DNA from: Streptomyces sp. NBC_01465
Lineage (GTDB): Bacteria > Actinomycetota > Actinomycetes > Streptomycetales > Streptomycetaceae
DNA length: 64,000 nt
Reading direction: 5' to 3'
Assembly (NCBI RefSeq): GCF_036227325.1
Contig: NZ_CP109467.1
Coordinates: 6,262,001-6,326,000, forward strand
The notes beneath the pieces are model-generated. The model saw nothing but the letters and a program-made list of their open reading frames with translations, did not search any database and was not told where the DNA came from. A program made the translations under genes and the position numbers. This document shows, in pieces, positions 44,530 to 53,651 of this stretch (positions are counted from its first letter, which is position 1; each line of letters begins with the position of its first letter).

Positions 44530-45434
44530 CGGCCCGCCCCCAGCTTCGGGTTGAGTACGGACTCGATCGCCCGTCCGCACAGGGTGAAGGAGAGCGCGAC
44601 CAGGGCGATCGCGATCCCGGGCGGCGCCAGGTACCACCAGTGGCCGGACGACACCGCGCCCGCCTCGCGCGCGTCCTGGAGCATGCCGCCCCAGGAGATG
44701 ACCGTGGGGTCGCCCAGGCCCAGGAAGGCCAGGGTGGCTTCCGTGAGGATCGCGTTGGAGATGCCGAGCGTCGTCTGCGCCAGGACCAGCGGCATGACGT
44801 TCGGCAGGACGTGCCGCGACATGACGTGGCCGTGGCCGCCGCCGAGCGCCTTCGCGCGTTCGATGTACGGACGTGACTCGACGGCCAGCGTCTGGGCGCG
44901 GACCAGCCGCGCCGTCGTCGGCCAGCTCGTCACGCCGATCGCGAGGATCACCGTCCAGATCGAGTGGTCGAGGACCGTCGCGAGGACGATCGCCAGGACC
45001 AGCGTCGGCATCACCAGGAACCAGTCGGTGATCCGCATCAGGACGGTCGCGAACCAGCCGCCGAAGTGCCCGGCGATGATCCCGACGAGCGTCCCGATCG
45101 CCACCGAGAGGAACGCGGCCAGCAGGCCGACCACGAGGGAGATCCTGGCGCCCCAGATGAGGAGGCCGAGGAGCGAGCGGCCGAACTGGTCCGTGCCCAG
45201 AAGGAATTCACCGCTCGGTGATTCCAGGGCCCCGCCCGGCGCGCTCGTGACGCTCTGCACGTCGCTGCCCACAAGGAGGGGAGCGAAGATCGCCACCAGC
45301 GCGATCAGCGCCAGGCCTGACAGGCCGATCAGTCCCGCCTTGTGTGCGCGGTACGTCGTCCAGAAGCGGGCGACGGACGCGCGGCGACGGGTCCAGGCGA
45401 GGGACTTGGACGCGGGCTGTTGTGCGGTCGTCAT
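44526..45434 (-). CDS. Oligopeptide ABC transporter permease (OppC/DppC-type)
   Basis: A 302-residue membrane protein of about six helices. The N-terminal domain (FWTTYRAHKAGLIGLSGLALI) precedes the first helix. The EAA loop is at IERAKALGGGHGHVMSRHVLPN, which docks the ATPase. Its ATG overlaps the stop of the other permease gene (ATGA). It forms the membrane channel with the DppB-type permease. Substrates are probably oligopeptides, judging from the family; see the binding protein. Confidence 0.93.
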   Translation of the reverse strand: MTTAQQPASKSLAWTRRRASVARFWTTYRAHKAGLIGLSGLALIALVAIFAPLLVGSDVQSVTSAPGGALESPSGEFLLGTDQFGRSLLGLLIWGARISLVVGLLAAFLSVAIGTLVGIIAGHFGGWFATVLMRITDWFLVMPTLVLAIVLATVLDHSIWTVILAIGVTSWPTTARLVRAQTLAVESRPYIERAKALGGGHGHVMSRHVLPNVMPLVLAQTTLGISNAILTEATLAFLGLGDPTVISWGGMLQDAREAGAVSSGHWWYLAPPGIAIALVALSFTLCGRAIESVLNPKLGAGR

Positions 45435-46510
45435 CGGCCCACCCTGGGGTCCAGCAGCGGATAGAGCAGGTCGGCCAGGAGGTTCATCAGGATCATCGCG
45501 CCCGCGAAGACCACGAACAGGCCCTGGACCAGGGGGAGATCGGGCACGCTCAGCGCCTGGTAGAAGAGCCCGCCGAGCCCCGGCCAGGAGAAGACCGTCT
45601 CGACGAGGATCGAACCGGCCGCCACATGGCCGAGGTTGATGAAGACCATCGTGACCGTCGGCAGGAGCGCGTTGGGGACGGCATGGCGGCGGCGTACGAG
45701 ATCGTCCCGGAGCCCCTTGGCCCGCGCCGTCGTGAGGTAGTCGTTGCCCATCTCGTCGAGGAGCGAGGAGCGCATCACGAGCAGGGTCTGGGCGTACCCG
45801 ACCGCCACCAGCGTCAGCACCGGCAGGACCATGTGGTGGGCCACGTCGAAGACGTACGCGATCCCTGTCGTGTCGCCCGACTCCATGCCGCCTGTGGGGA
45901 ACAGGCCGGGGATCGGGCCGATGCCGACCGAGAAGACGATGATCAGGAGCAGGCCCAGCCAGAAGGACGGGACCGACCAGAGCGTGAGGGCGACGCCCGT
46001 GGAGATCTTGTCCCCGAGGCCGCCGTGGTTCCACGCCGAGCGCGTGCCCAGCCAGAGGCCGAGCATCGAGTAGATCACCACGGCCACGCCCGTGAGCAGC
46101 AGCGTCGCGGGGAGCTTCTGGGCGATGAGGTCGCCGACCGGTGCGTGGAACTGGTACGAGGTGCCGAGGTCGCCGGTGAGGGCCTTGCCGCAGTACTCGG
46201 TGAACTGCTGCCAGGTCGGCAGGTCCAGGCCCAACTGCTTCCGCAATTGGATGAGTTGGTCGTGCGAGACCGGGCGGCCGTGCGTCATCGTACGGACCGG
46301 GTCGCCGGGGACGATCCGGAAGAGGAAGAAGCTGGTGACCAGCACGGCGAGCAGGGAGACGGCGGCGCCGCCCAGTTTGCCCGCGACGTAGAGGAGATAG
46401 GCGGTCGCATTGCTGCGGGTGCGGGTGCGGGGGCCCGACGGCCCGGTCCTGACCTGGACCGGGCCGTCGGCCGCACCCTCCGCCAGCGGTGTGGTGGAGG
46501 CAGTGCTCAT
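45431..46510 (-). CDS. Oligopeptide ABC transporter permease (OppB/DppB-type)
   Basis: A 359-residue inner-membrane permease. A long Pro/Thr-rich N-terminus (about 35 residues) precedes the first helix. The motif RIVPGDPVRTMTHGRPVSHDQL is the DppB-type periplasmic signature, and the EAA loop is at LTTARAKGLRDDLVRRRHAVPN. It has about six helices. Its stop overlaps the other permease start. The binding-protein stop is 4 bp upstream of this ATG, so all are one operon. Confidence 0.93.
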   Translation of the reverse strand: MSTASTTPLAEGAADGPVQVRTGPSGPRTRTRSNATAYLLYVAGKLGGAAVSLLAVLVTSFFLFRIVPGDPVRTMTHGRPVSHDQLIQLRKQLGLDLPTWQQFTEYCGKALTGDLGTSYQFHAPVGDLIAQKLPATLLLTGVAVVIYSMLGLWLGTRSAWNHGGLGDKISTGVALTLWSVPSFWLGLLLIIVFSVGIGPIPGLFPTGGMESGDTTGIAYVFDVAHHMVLPVLTLVAVGYAQTLLVMRSSLLDEMGNDYLTTARAKGLRDDLVRRRHAVPNALLPTVTMVFINLGHVAAGSILVETVFSWPGLGGLFYQALSVPDLPLVQGLFVVFAGAMILMNLLADLLYPLLDPRVGR

Positions 46511-46513
46511 CAG

Positions 46514-48373
46514 TTACTCACGGTCTTCCGCGGTGGAGCGGCGGCGGAGGGCGAGGAAGCCCCCGAGCCCGGCGACGACGACGATCGCGGCGACGATGCC
46601 GACGACGACGCCCGTGGACGTACCCGAGTCGGACTTCGCGGTGGCGCCGGCCGGGACCGCCGACCACCAGGACCAGTAGCCGTCCTGGCCCCAGATGTTG
46701 CCCGCGGCCAGCGGCATGGTGTCGATGGACTTGATCTGGTCGGTGCGGTAGGCCTCGACGGCGTTCGGGTAGGCCATGACGTTCATGTACCCGGTGTCGT
46801 AGAGCCGCGATTCGGCCTGCTTGACGAGGTCGGCGCGCTTGGCCGGGTCGTACTCGACGGCCTGCTTGGCGTAGAGCTCGTCGAACTGCTTGTCGCAGAT
46901 GAAGTTGTCCGTGGCGCCGGTGTCCTTGGCGGTCGCGGGGAGCGCCGCGCAGGTGTGGATCGACAGGACGTAGTCGGGGTCGGGGTTGACCGAGTAGCCG
47001 TCGAAGGCCAGGTCGTACTCGCCGGCCACCCAGGGGTCGGAGACGTTGTCCAGGCAGTCGACCTTGAGGCCGATGCCGAGCTTGGACCACCACTCCTGCA
47101 TGTACTTGCCGATGGCCTTGTCGTTCGGGTCGGTGGCGTGGCAGAGGATGCGGAAGCTCAGCGGCTTGCCGTCCTTGCCGACGCGCTTGCCGTCGCCGTT
47201 CTTCTTGTAGCCCGCCTCGTCGAGGAGCTGGGCCGCCTTGGCCGGGTCGTAGGCGATCTTCTGGCTCGCGTCCGGCTGCCAGTGGTAGTCGGTGAAGCGC
47301 GGCGGGATGTAGCCCTCGCCCTGGACGGCGTGGCCCTGGAAGACCTTGTCGATGATGGTCTTGGTGTCGGTGGCGGCGAACAGGGCCTGGCGGACCTTCT
47401 GGTCGAGCAGGGCCGGGTTGCCGTTGCCGATCTTGGTGCCGTCCTTGGCCTTGGCGCCGGGGTTGGTGGCGAGCGCGTAGAAGCGGCGGCCCGGGGCGTC
47501 GTTGACCTTGATGTTCGGCGCCGACTTCAGGGCTGCGGCCTGCGCGGGGGTGAGGCCCTGGACGAAGGAGACCTCGCCCTTCTGGAGGGCTGCGACCGCC
47601 GCGTCGTTGTCCTTGTAGTACTTGAAGTCCAGCTCGTCGAACTTCGGCGCACCGCGCCAGAAGGTCTTGTTCGGCTTGAACTTGAGGTACTGGTCGACCT
47701 TGTAGTCGGTGAGGATGAAGGGGCCGTTTCCGACCACCGGGAACTTCTGGTCGTTGTTGAACTTCGAGAAGTCCTTGACCGACTCCCAGACGTGCTTCGG
47801 GACGATCGGCACATCGAGCGCGGTCATCGTCGCCTGGGGCTTCTTCAGCTCGACGACGAGCGTCTGCGGGTCCGGGGCGGTGACCTTCTTGAAGTTGGAC
47901 GTGAAGCTGCCGTTGGCGGTGGCCGCGCCGGGGTCGGACATCATCTTGTTGAACGTCCAGGCGGCGTCGTCGGCGGTGGCCTGCTGGCCGTCCGACCACT
48001 TGGAGTTCTTCCGGATCGTGTACGTCCAGGTCAGTTTGTCCGCCGAGGACTTCCAGGCGGTGGCCAGACCGGGGACCGTGTGCCCGTCCTTGACGTCGTA
48101 GTTGGTCAAGTAGTCGTACATCAGGCGCAGCGCGGTCGTGGAGACCAGGCGCGTCGCCAGGAACGGGCTCATCGAGTCGACGCTCTGCGCGACCGCGACG
48201 GTGAGGACCTTCTTCCCGCCGTCGGCGGCCTGGGCCTGCTGGGGCGCCGGGTTCAGCGGGGTCGCGGTGGCCGCCGCGAGGGCGAACGCGGTGGCTCCGG
48301 TGGCCAGAAGCAGCCGGAATCGAGGGCGGCTCCGGGGATGCCGGGTGATGCCTGGCGTCATTCTTCTGTCCAT
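46514..48373 (-). CDS. Extracellular solute-binding protein (family 5) with C-terminal membrane anchor
   Basis: A 619-residue binding protein of the peptide/nickel family 5. The signal peptide (LLLATGATAFALAAATATPL) lacks a lipobox Cys. The family core runs from VLTVAVAQSVDSMSPFLATR to about residue 575. The C-terminus has a membrane helix (TGVVVGIVAAIVVVAGLGGF) and a basic stop LALRRR, so the protein is anchored at its end rather than by lipid. ATG 48373 with GAGGTC upstream is used; 48403 is in frame but poorly preceded. Two DasR-like sites lie upstream. It probably captures oligopeptides or related compounds. Confidence 0.9.
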   Translation of the reverse strand: MDRRMTPGITRHPRSRPRFRLLLATGATAFALAAATATPLNPAPQQAQAADGGKKVLTVAVAQSVDSMSPFLATRLVSTTALRLMYDYLTNYDVKDGHTVPGLATAWKSSADKLTWTYTIRKNSKWSDGQQATADDAAWTFNKMMSDPGAATANGSFTSNFKKVTAPDPQTLVVELKKPQATMTALDVPIVPKHVWESVKDFSKFNNDQKFPVVGNGPFILTDYKVDQYLKFKPNKTFWRGAPKFDELDFKYYKDNDAAVAALQKGEVSFVQGLTPAQAAALKSAPNIKVNDAPGRRFYALATNPGAKAKDGTKIGNGNPALLDQKVRQALFAATDTKTIIDKVFQGHAVQGEGYIPPRFTDYHWQPDASQKIAYDPAKAAQLLDEAGYKKNGDGKRVGKDGKPLSFRILCHATDPNDKAIGKYMQEWWSKLGIGLKVDCLDNVSDPWVAGEYDLAFDGYSVNPDPDYVLSIHTCAALPATAKDTGATDNFICDKQFDELYAKQAVEYDPAKRADLVKQAESRLYDTGYMNVMAYPNAVEAYRTDQIKSIDTMPLAAGNIWGQDGYWSWWSAVPAGATAKSDSGTSTGVVVGIVAAIVVVAGLGGFLALRRRSTAEDRE

Positions 48374-48437
48374 GGTGCGGTGACCTCGCGTCAGATGAAT
48401 CAAGGGGCGTCCACTGGTGAAGCGAAGGTTTATCAGC

Positions 48438-48544
48438 GGTGGTCTAGACGTGTCAACGGATGTCCGTACCCTGTCTGGGCTGCGGAAATGCCATACGGAA
48501 GAGTGAAGTTGTGGTGCAGTGGTCCGCCAGTGGTCTACACCAAT
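48438..48544. promoter_or_regulatory. Two DasR (dre)-like operator sites
   Basis: GGTGGTCTAGACGTGT (48438-48453) and AGTGGTCTACACCAAT (48529-48544) resemble the 16-bp dre consensus recognised by the GntR regulator DasR (A-S-TGGTCTAGACCA-S-T). The first keeps TGGTCTAGAC; the second differs by one base in the core. They lie 65 and about 156 bp upstream of the binding-protein start, between it and the DUF397 gene. Binding by DasR or another HutC-type regulator is inferred. Confidence 0.45.
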
Positions 48545-48640
48545 CTTGCTTCCCAGTTGAGGAACTGACGCCGGTCGGCCGGGGGCTGGGCGCTACAGTC
48601 CTCGAAGAGCGTCAAGGGCAAGCGGAACGGAGTGAGCGCG

Positions 48641-48871
48641 GTGGCGACCGAGCAGGAAAAGGCTGAGCTGTACGCCATGGACATCAGCGGTGCCGAGTGG
48701 GTCAGCGCACCCGGCGGCCCCGAGGAGGAGAAGGTCGAGATCGCCTATCTGGAGGGCGGGGCGGTCGCGATGCGCAGCTCGGCGGACCCGGACACGGTGC
48801 TGCGGTTCACGGAGGGCGAGTGGACGGCCTTCGTACTGGGGGCGCGCGACGGGGAGTTCGACCTCACGTAG
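48641..48871 (+). CDS. DUF397 protein, orphan
   Basis: A 76-residue DUF397 protein (GAEWVSAPGGPEEEKVEIAYLEGGAVAMRSS, then VLRFTEGEWTAFVLGARDGEFD). Unlike most DUF397 genes it has no XRE-DUF5753 partner beside it; the nearest such cassette is at 35.2-36.3 kb. GTG 48641 is used with GGAG 8 bases upstream; GTG 48632 is also in frame. It points toward the ESX locus. Function unknown. Confidence 0.8.
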   Translation: MATEQEKAELYAMDISGAEWVSAPGGPEEEKVEIAYLEGGAVAMRSSADPDTVLRFTEGEWTAFVLGARDGEFDLT

Positions 48872-48955
48872 CCGTACGGGGTCATGGGGAAGGGGTCCGT
48901 CCGGTGCGGTGTTCGCGCCGGACCCCCTTGCCCAGCCCCTTGCCCATCCCCTCGC

Positions 48956-49684
48956 TCATTCGAAGCTGACCCCTGCGATGCTCGTACGGAACATCTCGGC
49001 GTGGCCGGCCACCTTCTCGGCGTGGCCGTGCATCAACTCCGCGCGCTCCTGCAGTACTTCGGGGTGGATCTCGAAGCCGGTCCCGCCCTGGGCTCCGTCG
49101 GCCGACACCCCGAGCGCCGACTCCGCGGCCTGGAACATCAGACCGCTCACCGCCCGGCCCACCACCTCGATCAGGGGGTCGATGGCGGCCTCGATGATCT
49201 GCCCGATGACGTACTGCTCCAGCTGCTGGACCAGGAAGTCCACCAGCTTCTCCGCCGCTTCGATGATCAGCGCCACGGCCGCCTCGGCCAGGCCGAGTGT
49301 CGCCACCGCCGCCGCCTGGTCGGCCACGAACGTGGCGGCGAGGACGACGAGTTCCGCGATGACCTCGACCTTCATCGCCACGATCACGTCGGCGCCGATG
49401 TCGAGGGCGGTCGCCACGACGTGGCACGCCTGGATCATCTCGGTCATATGGCCGTCGGAGAGCTGCGCCCACTTCGCGAGGAGCGCCTCGTACGACGCCC
49501 CCTGGTACACATCGGCCAGCTGCTTCACCGTCGCCGTGGAGTCCGAGTGCGTCTCCTCGAGCTTCGTCGCGAACTCCCGTACGTGCCCGGCGAATTCACG
49601 GACCTTGTCCTCGTTCACCGTCGGCCAGTTCACGCCGATGAACTGAAGGAACGAAACGACTTCCCCTGGCAGCTCGATCGCCAC
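48956..49684 (-). CDS. WXG100-superfamily protein, CpnT N-domain-like, without toxin domain
   Basis: A 242-residue, almost entirely helical protein. Residues 1-100 (LPGEVVSFLQFIGVNWPTVNEDKV) carry the WXG100-like 'outer-membrane channel CpnT N-terminal' pattern, with a W followed by PTV instead of WxG. Long amphipathic helices follow (ADQAAAVATLGLAEAAVALI; LVDFLVQQLEQYVIGQII). In CpnT-type proteins this domain is fused to a C-terminal toxin; here the protein ends after it. It is adjacent to the ESX locus and probably a secreted or chaperone-like component of it. No immunity gene is seen next to it. Confidence 0.75.
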   Translation of the reverse strand: MAIELPGEVVSFLQFIGVNWPTVNEDKVREFAGHVREFATKLEETHSDSTATVKQLADVYQGASYEALLAKWAQLSDGHMTEMIQACHVVATALDIGADVIVAMKVEVIAELVVLAATFVADQAAAVATLGLAEAAVALIIEAAEKLVDFLVQQLEQYVIGQIIEAAIDPLIEVVGRAVSGLMFQAAESALGVSADGAQGGTGFEIHPEVLQERAELMHGHAEKVAGHAEMFRTSIAGVSFE

Positions 49685-49801
49685 AGCAATCCCCCGTGAT
49701 AGCCCTCATGACAGCGTGGCAGGGGAGGGTCAACAGGGGTTCAAGGGCGGTTCAACGGCGGACTTGGAATCGGTCATGGACATTCCAAGTATGGGGACGG
49801 C

Positions 49802-49837
49802 GAAGGGGCCGGCACCGTGAGGGTGCCGGCCCCTTTC
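49802..49837 (-). terminator. Hairpin terminator after the EspI-like gene
   Basis: A 15-bp GC-rich stem, GAAGGGGCCGGCACC (49802-49816) with GGTGCCGGCCCCTTTC (49822-49837, one bulge), has a 5-base loop. It is 15 bp beyond the stop codon of the minus-strand EspI-like gene and ends that arm of the ESX locus. Confidence 0.85.
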
Positions 49838-49852
49838 GTGAGGTTCCGCTGT

Positions 49853-52594
49853 TTACTGCGTCCAGCCCGACGGCGGTCCCGCGGGCGGCTGTTGCTGCTG
49901 CCAGTCCTGGCCCGGCTGGGGCTGCTGCTGCGGGTAACCGGGCTGCTGCTGCGGCGGCTGCTGCTGCGGGGGCGGGGCTCCCCAGCCCTGGCCCTGCTGG
50001 GGCTGGGCGTACGGCTGCTGGCCCTGCGGGGGCTGCTGCTGAGGTGCGTAACCCTGCTGCGGCTGCTGTTGCTGCTGGCCGCCCCAGCCCTGGCCCTGCT
50101 GGACGCGGGAGATGTCCTCGGCGACGAGCGCCGAGAGGTTGAAGTACGCCTCGCGGGTCTTGGGCCGCATCATGTTGAGGTCGACCTCGGCGCCGGCCGC
50201 GAGGTGCTCGTCGAAGGGGACCACGACGACCGCGCGGCAGCGGGTCTCGAAGTGAGCGACGATGTCGTCCACCTTGATCATCTTGCCGGTCTCGCGGACA
50301 CCCGAGATGACGGTGATCGACCGCTGGACGAGGTCCGCGAAGCCGTGCGCGGAGAGCCAGTCGAGCGTGGTCGATGCGGAGCTCGCACCGTCGACCGACG
50401 GGGTCGAGATGATGATCAACTGGTCGGCGAGGTCGAGGACTCCGCGCATCGCGCTGTAGAGGAGACCCGTGCCCGAGTCGGTGAGGATGATCGGGTACTG
50501 GCGGCCGAGGACCTCCAGCGCACTGCGGTAGTCCTGGTCGTTGAAGGTCGTGGAGACCGCCGGGTCCACGTCGTTGGCGATGATCTCCAGCCCTGACGGG
50601 GCCTGCGAGGTGAAGCGGCGGATGTCCATGTAGCTGTTGAGCTGCGGGATCGCCTGGACCAGGTCACGGATGGTCGCACCGGTCTCGCGCCGTACGCGGC
50701 GGCCGAGCGTACCGGCGTCCGGGTTGGCGTCGATCGCGAGGATCTTGTCCTGGCGCTCGGAGGCGAGGGTCGCGCCGAGGGAGATCGTCGTCGTGGTCTT
50801 GCCGACGCCGCCCTTGAGGCTGATCACCGCGATGCGGTAGCAGGACATCACCGGGGTGCGGATGAGCTGCAGCTTGCGCTGGCGCTCCTCCTCTTCCTTC
50901 TTCGCGCCGAGCTTGAAGCGGGAGGGACCGGTGTTGTTCTTACGGCTCTTGGGCTGGTTGCGCAGAAGCCGGTCGGAGGAGAGCTCGACCGCCGCGTTGT
51001 AGCCGAGGGGCGCACCGGCCGGCATGCCCGTGGGCTGCTGGCCGGGGCCACCGGGCTGAGGGCCCGTGGGTGCGGACCAGCCCTGCTGGGGCTGGGGTGC
51101 CTGAGGCGCCTGAGGCGCCTGAGGCTGTACGGGCTGCTGCTGCGGAGGCTGCTGCTGTTGCTGGGGCGCGGGCTGCTGCTGGGCCTGCGGGGGCATCTGC
51201 TGCTGCGGGTAGCCGTATCCGGGCTGGGGCTCCTGGGGGGCCTGCTGCGGGTAGCCGTAACCCGGCTGCGGCTGCTGCTGCATCGGCTGCTGCGGGGGAG
51301 CGGCCTGGGGCTGCATCGGCTGCTGAGGCTGCGGCTGGCCGGGCTGCTGCGGGTAGCCGTACCCGGGCTCGGGCTGCTGCGGCATCGGCTGGCCCTGCTG
51401 CGGATAGCCGTAACCGCCCTGCTGCGGAGGCTGCTGCTGCGCCTGCGGCATCGGCTGCGCGGGGCCGAACCCGCCCTGGGCGGCGGGCTGTTGGGGCTGC
51501 TGCTGTACGGGCGCGGGCTGGGCCTGCGGGGGCAGCGGCTGGCCGGGGCCTGGCGCGGGCTGCACCGGCTGGTACCCCTCCGGCAGCGGCGGCAGCTGCG
51601 CCGCCTGCGGCTGCGGCTGGGCCTGCGGCGGGTAGGGGGCGGCCTGCGGCGGGATCGCGGCGGACTCGGGGGCCGGGGCCGGCGCGGGCTCGGGCAGGAC
51701 GACGGAACCGGTCTCCGGGGAGGGCGCGGCGGCCGCGGGAGGCTGGGTGACTTCGGGCTCGGGCGCGGGCTCGGGGTCCGGAACGGCCTCCGGTTCCGGC
51801 GCGGGCTCGGGGGCCTGGGCCTGCTCGGGCTCCGGCTCCTCCTCGGCCTGCTCGGGCTCGGGCTCGGGCTCCGGGTCGCCGAAGAGGGCTGCGGCCTCGG
51901 CGTCGGCGGCGGCGAAGTTCACCACCACGTGTGGCTCGGGCTCGGGCGCGACGGGCTCGGGCTCCGGCTCGGGGGCGGGCGCAGGAGCGGGCTCGCTCTC
52001 CGCGTCGACGGCCCGAAGGACGGGGAAGCCGGGAGGCGAGAGCTGCCCTGCGGCGGGCGCACTCTGCTGCTGCGGGGCCTGGGGGGCGGGCTGTTGGGGC
52101 GCGGCCTGCTGCGGCTCCTGGGGAGGAACCTGGAACTGCTGGGACTGCTGCGGCTGGTACAGCGGCGTCTGCTGCGGATACCCGTAACCGCCCTGCGTCT
52201 GCTGCTGGGGCGGCACGGGCTGCTGCTGCGCCTGCTGCGGGTAGCCGTAACCACCCTGTGTGTCCTGCTGAGGTGGCACGGGCTGCTGGGGTGCCTGCGG
52301 ATACCCGTAGCCCCCCTGCGTCTGCTGCTGCGGAGGCACCGGCTGCTGCGGTGCGGCGGGCGGCGGCGTCACCGGCGGGCCCTGCGGCGCGGCCCCGGGC
52401 GGGCCGAGCGGAGCACCGGTGGGCGGCGGCGGACCCGCAGGTCCGGACTGTGCGCCGCCGCCGTTCGTCTGGTCGTACCAGGCCATGTAGGCAGGCGGCG
52501 CGTAATCGATCTCGAACTCACCCGTGAGGTCGATGTCGCGCTCTTCGCCGTCCGGGGACGGGCTTCCGCTGTACTCGGAACGGTCCCTGCTCAC
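49853..52594 (-). CDS. EspI-like ESX-associated ATPase with long Gln/Pro-rich region
   Basis: A 913-residue protein. An acidic N-terminal segment ([16 protein letters not shown]) is followed by about 500 residues of PQ-rich repeats (GYGYPQQ units, PPQQQTQGG, and an Ala/Pro/Glu block). The C-terminal MinD/ParA-type ATPase has the deviant Walker [15 protein letters not shown] and the segment [16 protein letters not shown]. This is the architecture of mycobacterial EspI and its Streptomyces ESX counterpart. Role: ATP-dependent control or positioning of the secretion system. The start is GTG 52594 with AGGAGG 7 bases upstream. Codon use in the repeat block is normal. A terminator follows. Confidence 0.88.
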   Translation of the reverse strand: MSRDRSEYSGSPSPDGEERDIDLTGEFEIDYAPPAYMAWYDQTNGGGAQSGPAGPPPPTGAPLGPPGAAPQGPPVTPPPAAPQQPVPPQQQTQGGYGYPQAPQQPVPPQQDTQGGYGYPQQAQQQPVPPQQQTQGGYGYPQQTPLYQPQQSQQFQVPPQEPQQAAPQQPAPQAPQQQSAPAAGQLSPPGFPVLRAVDAESEPAPAPAPEPEPEPVAPEPEPHVVVNFAAADAEAAALFGDPEPEPEPEQAEEEPEPEQAQAPEPAPEPEAVPDPEPAPEPEVTQPPAAAAPSPETGSVVLPEPAPAPAPESAAIPPQAAPYPPQAQPQPQAAQLPPLPEGYQPVQPAPGPGQPLPPQAQPAPVQQQPQQPAAQGGFGPAQPMPQAQQQPPQQGGYGYPQQGQPMPQQPEPGYGYPQQPGQPQPQQPMQPQAAPPQQPMQQQPQPGYGYPQQAPQEPQPGYGYPQQQMPPQAQQQPAPQQQQQPPQQQPVQPQAPQAPQAPQPQQGWSAPTGPQPGGPGQQPTGMPAGAPLGYNAAVELSSDRLLRNQPKSRKNNTGPSRFKLGAKKEEEERQRKLQLIRTPVMSCYRIAVISLKGGVGKTTTTISLGATLASERQDKILAIDANPDAGTLGRRVRRETGATIRDLVQAIPQLNSYMDIRRFTSQAPSGLEIIANDVDPAVSTTFNDQDYRSALEVLGRQYPIILTDSGTGLLYSAMRGVLDLADQLIIISTPSVDGASSASTTLDWLSAHGFADLVQRSITVISGVRETGKMIKVDDIVAHFETRCRAVVVVPFDEHLAAGAEVDLNMMRPKTREAYFNLSALVAEDISRVQQGQGWGGQQQQQPQQGYAPQQQPPQGQQPYAQPQQGQGWGAPPPQQQPPQQQPGYPQQQPQPGQDWQQQQPPAGPPSGWTQ

Positions 52595-52754
52595 TGCACT
52601 GCCTCCTGGTCAACTGCTGCATGCGTCGTGATGTAACGGGCGGATGGGGCGCGGGCTGCACATCCACGACGTCACCGCATCACCAGACGAGCCTAAGCTT
52701 TCTCAGGCCACTGCGGACACGTGATGTTGTCCTCAATTCGGACTCACCCGGCCA

Positions 52755-52785
52755 GACCGGGACCGGATACGGTCCCGATCCGGTC
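52755..52785 (-). terminator. Hairpin after the 276-residue ESX gene
   Basis: GACCGG (52755-52760) pairs with CCGGTC (52780-52785), and GGGACCG with CGGTCCC inside, giving a two-part stem with a GATA loop. It lies downstream of the minus-strand gene 52821-53651. The rest of the 226-bp gap to the EspI-like gene holds its promoter region; nothing else was recognised. Confidence 0.6.
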
Positions 52786-52820
52786 TCGGTCGCCCGTAAG
52801 CGGAGCCGCCGGCCGACCCG

Positions 52821-53651
52821 TCAGTCGAGCCGTCGCGCGGTCCCGAGCAGGCCGGTCTCCGCATCGGTGGGCGTGGTCATCACGTACTTGCGGTGCTTGC
52901 GGGTCGACCAGAGCGCCACATTGTCGGAGAGCGTCGGCAGCACTTCCAGATCCGACGCGGGAATGCCGAGCGTCTCCCGTACGAGAACCGTCTCCTGCGG
53001 CGAAATCCGCTGAATCCCGACCAGTTGGGCCTGAGACAGCCAACGCGGGCCGTACTCCCCGATAAAGGGCAGAACGGTCACCACGGCCTGCCACGGCAGC
53101 GACGAGACGCGCCCGCGCGGCGGACGCACACCGCAGTCGCGGATCAGCACCACGGGGCTGGAGACCGAAGGACCCTGCGGGGGCACCTGGCCCACCGGGT
53201 ACACGGTGACGCACTGCTGACCGCCGCCCGCCACCTGCGCGAGCTGCGCCCACGCCTGCGGACGGCCGGTCTCCACGGCGACGCGCGCGCCGGTCGCGGC
53301 CGCGCGCAGCGCGAGCACCTGCGACATCCACAGGCCGCCGACGAGCACGACGTCGAAGCGGGTCGGCCGGGCGAGGCCGAGGACCGCGGGCATGTTCTCG
53401 GTGTCCGTACCGATGACGACACCGTCGTCGCCGATCGGCAGCGAGATCGCGTTGACCTCGTCGGGGGAGACGACGTGGCGGTTGCGGCGCGGGCCGCGCA
53501 GCCCGAACCCCGGCGCGAAGATGCGCCGTTGCTGCTGGGAGGCGGGCTCCGGCTGCTGGACGATCGGGATGAGTCCGGTGTCGCCGGGGGCGGCCACGTG
53601 CGCGGGGCGGCGCTGCTCGGGGGGAGCGGGGGCGGGGGCGGGGTAAGACAT
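52821..53651 (-). CDS. Conserved ESX-locus protein, unknown function
   Basis: A 276-residue protein without membrane helices. A Pro/Gln-rich start (APAPAPPEQRRP) leads into a globular core from VVSPDEVNAISLPIGDDG to the C-terminus. The core has a Rossmann-like beginning (PTRFDVVLVGGLWMSQVLAL) and Trp-containing segments such as YGPRWLSQAQLVGIQ. It overlaps eccE by one base (TGATG), and the ESX context makes a role in the secretion machine likely. No named domain was recognised; it is not EccD (no membrane helices). Confidence 0.7.
   Translation of the reverse strand: MSYPAPAPAPPEQRRPAHVAAPGDTGLIPIVQQPEPASQQQRRIFAPGFGLRGPRRNRHVVSPDEVNAISLPIGDDGVVIGTDTENMPAVLGLARPTRFDVVLVGGLWMSQVLALRAAATGARVAVETGRPQAWAQLAQVAGGGQQCVTVYPVGQVPPQGPSVSSPVVLIRDCGVRPPRGRVSSLPWQAVVTVLPFIGEYGPRWLSQAQLVGIQRISPQETVLVRETLGIPASDLEVLPTLSDNVALWSTRKHRKYVMTTPTDAETGLLGTARRLD

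Noticed and set aside
45344..48568. A 1,074-residue plus-strand frame opposite the oligopeptide transporter
   Set aside because: It is the complement of three clear genes (two permeases and a binding protein), is extremely Arg/Gly/Asp/Glu/Val-rich and has no recognisable domain.
50000..52500. Possible minisatellite in the EspI-like gene
   Set aside because: The repeated bases are codons of imperfect [12 protein letters not shown] peptide repeats in an open frame. This is protein low complexity, typical of the family, not an independent DNA repeat.
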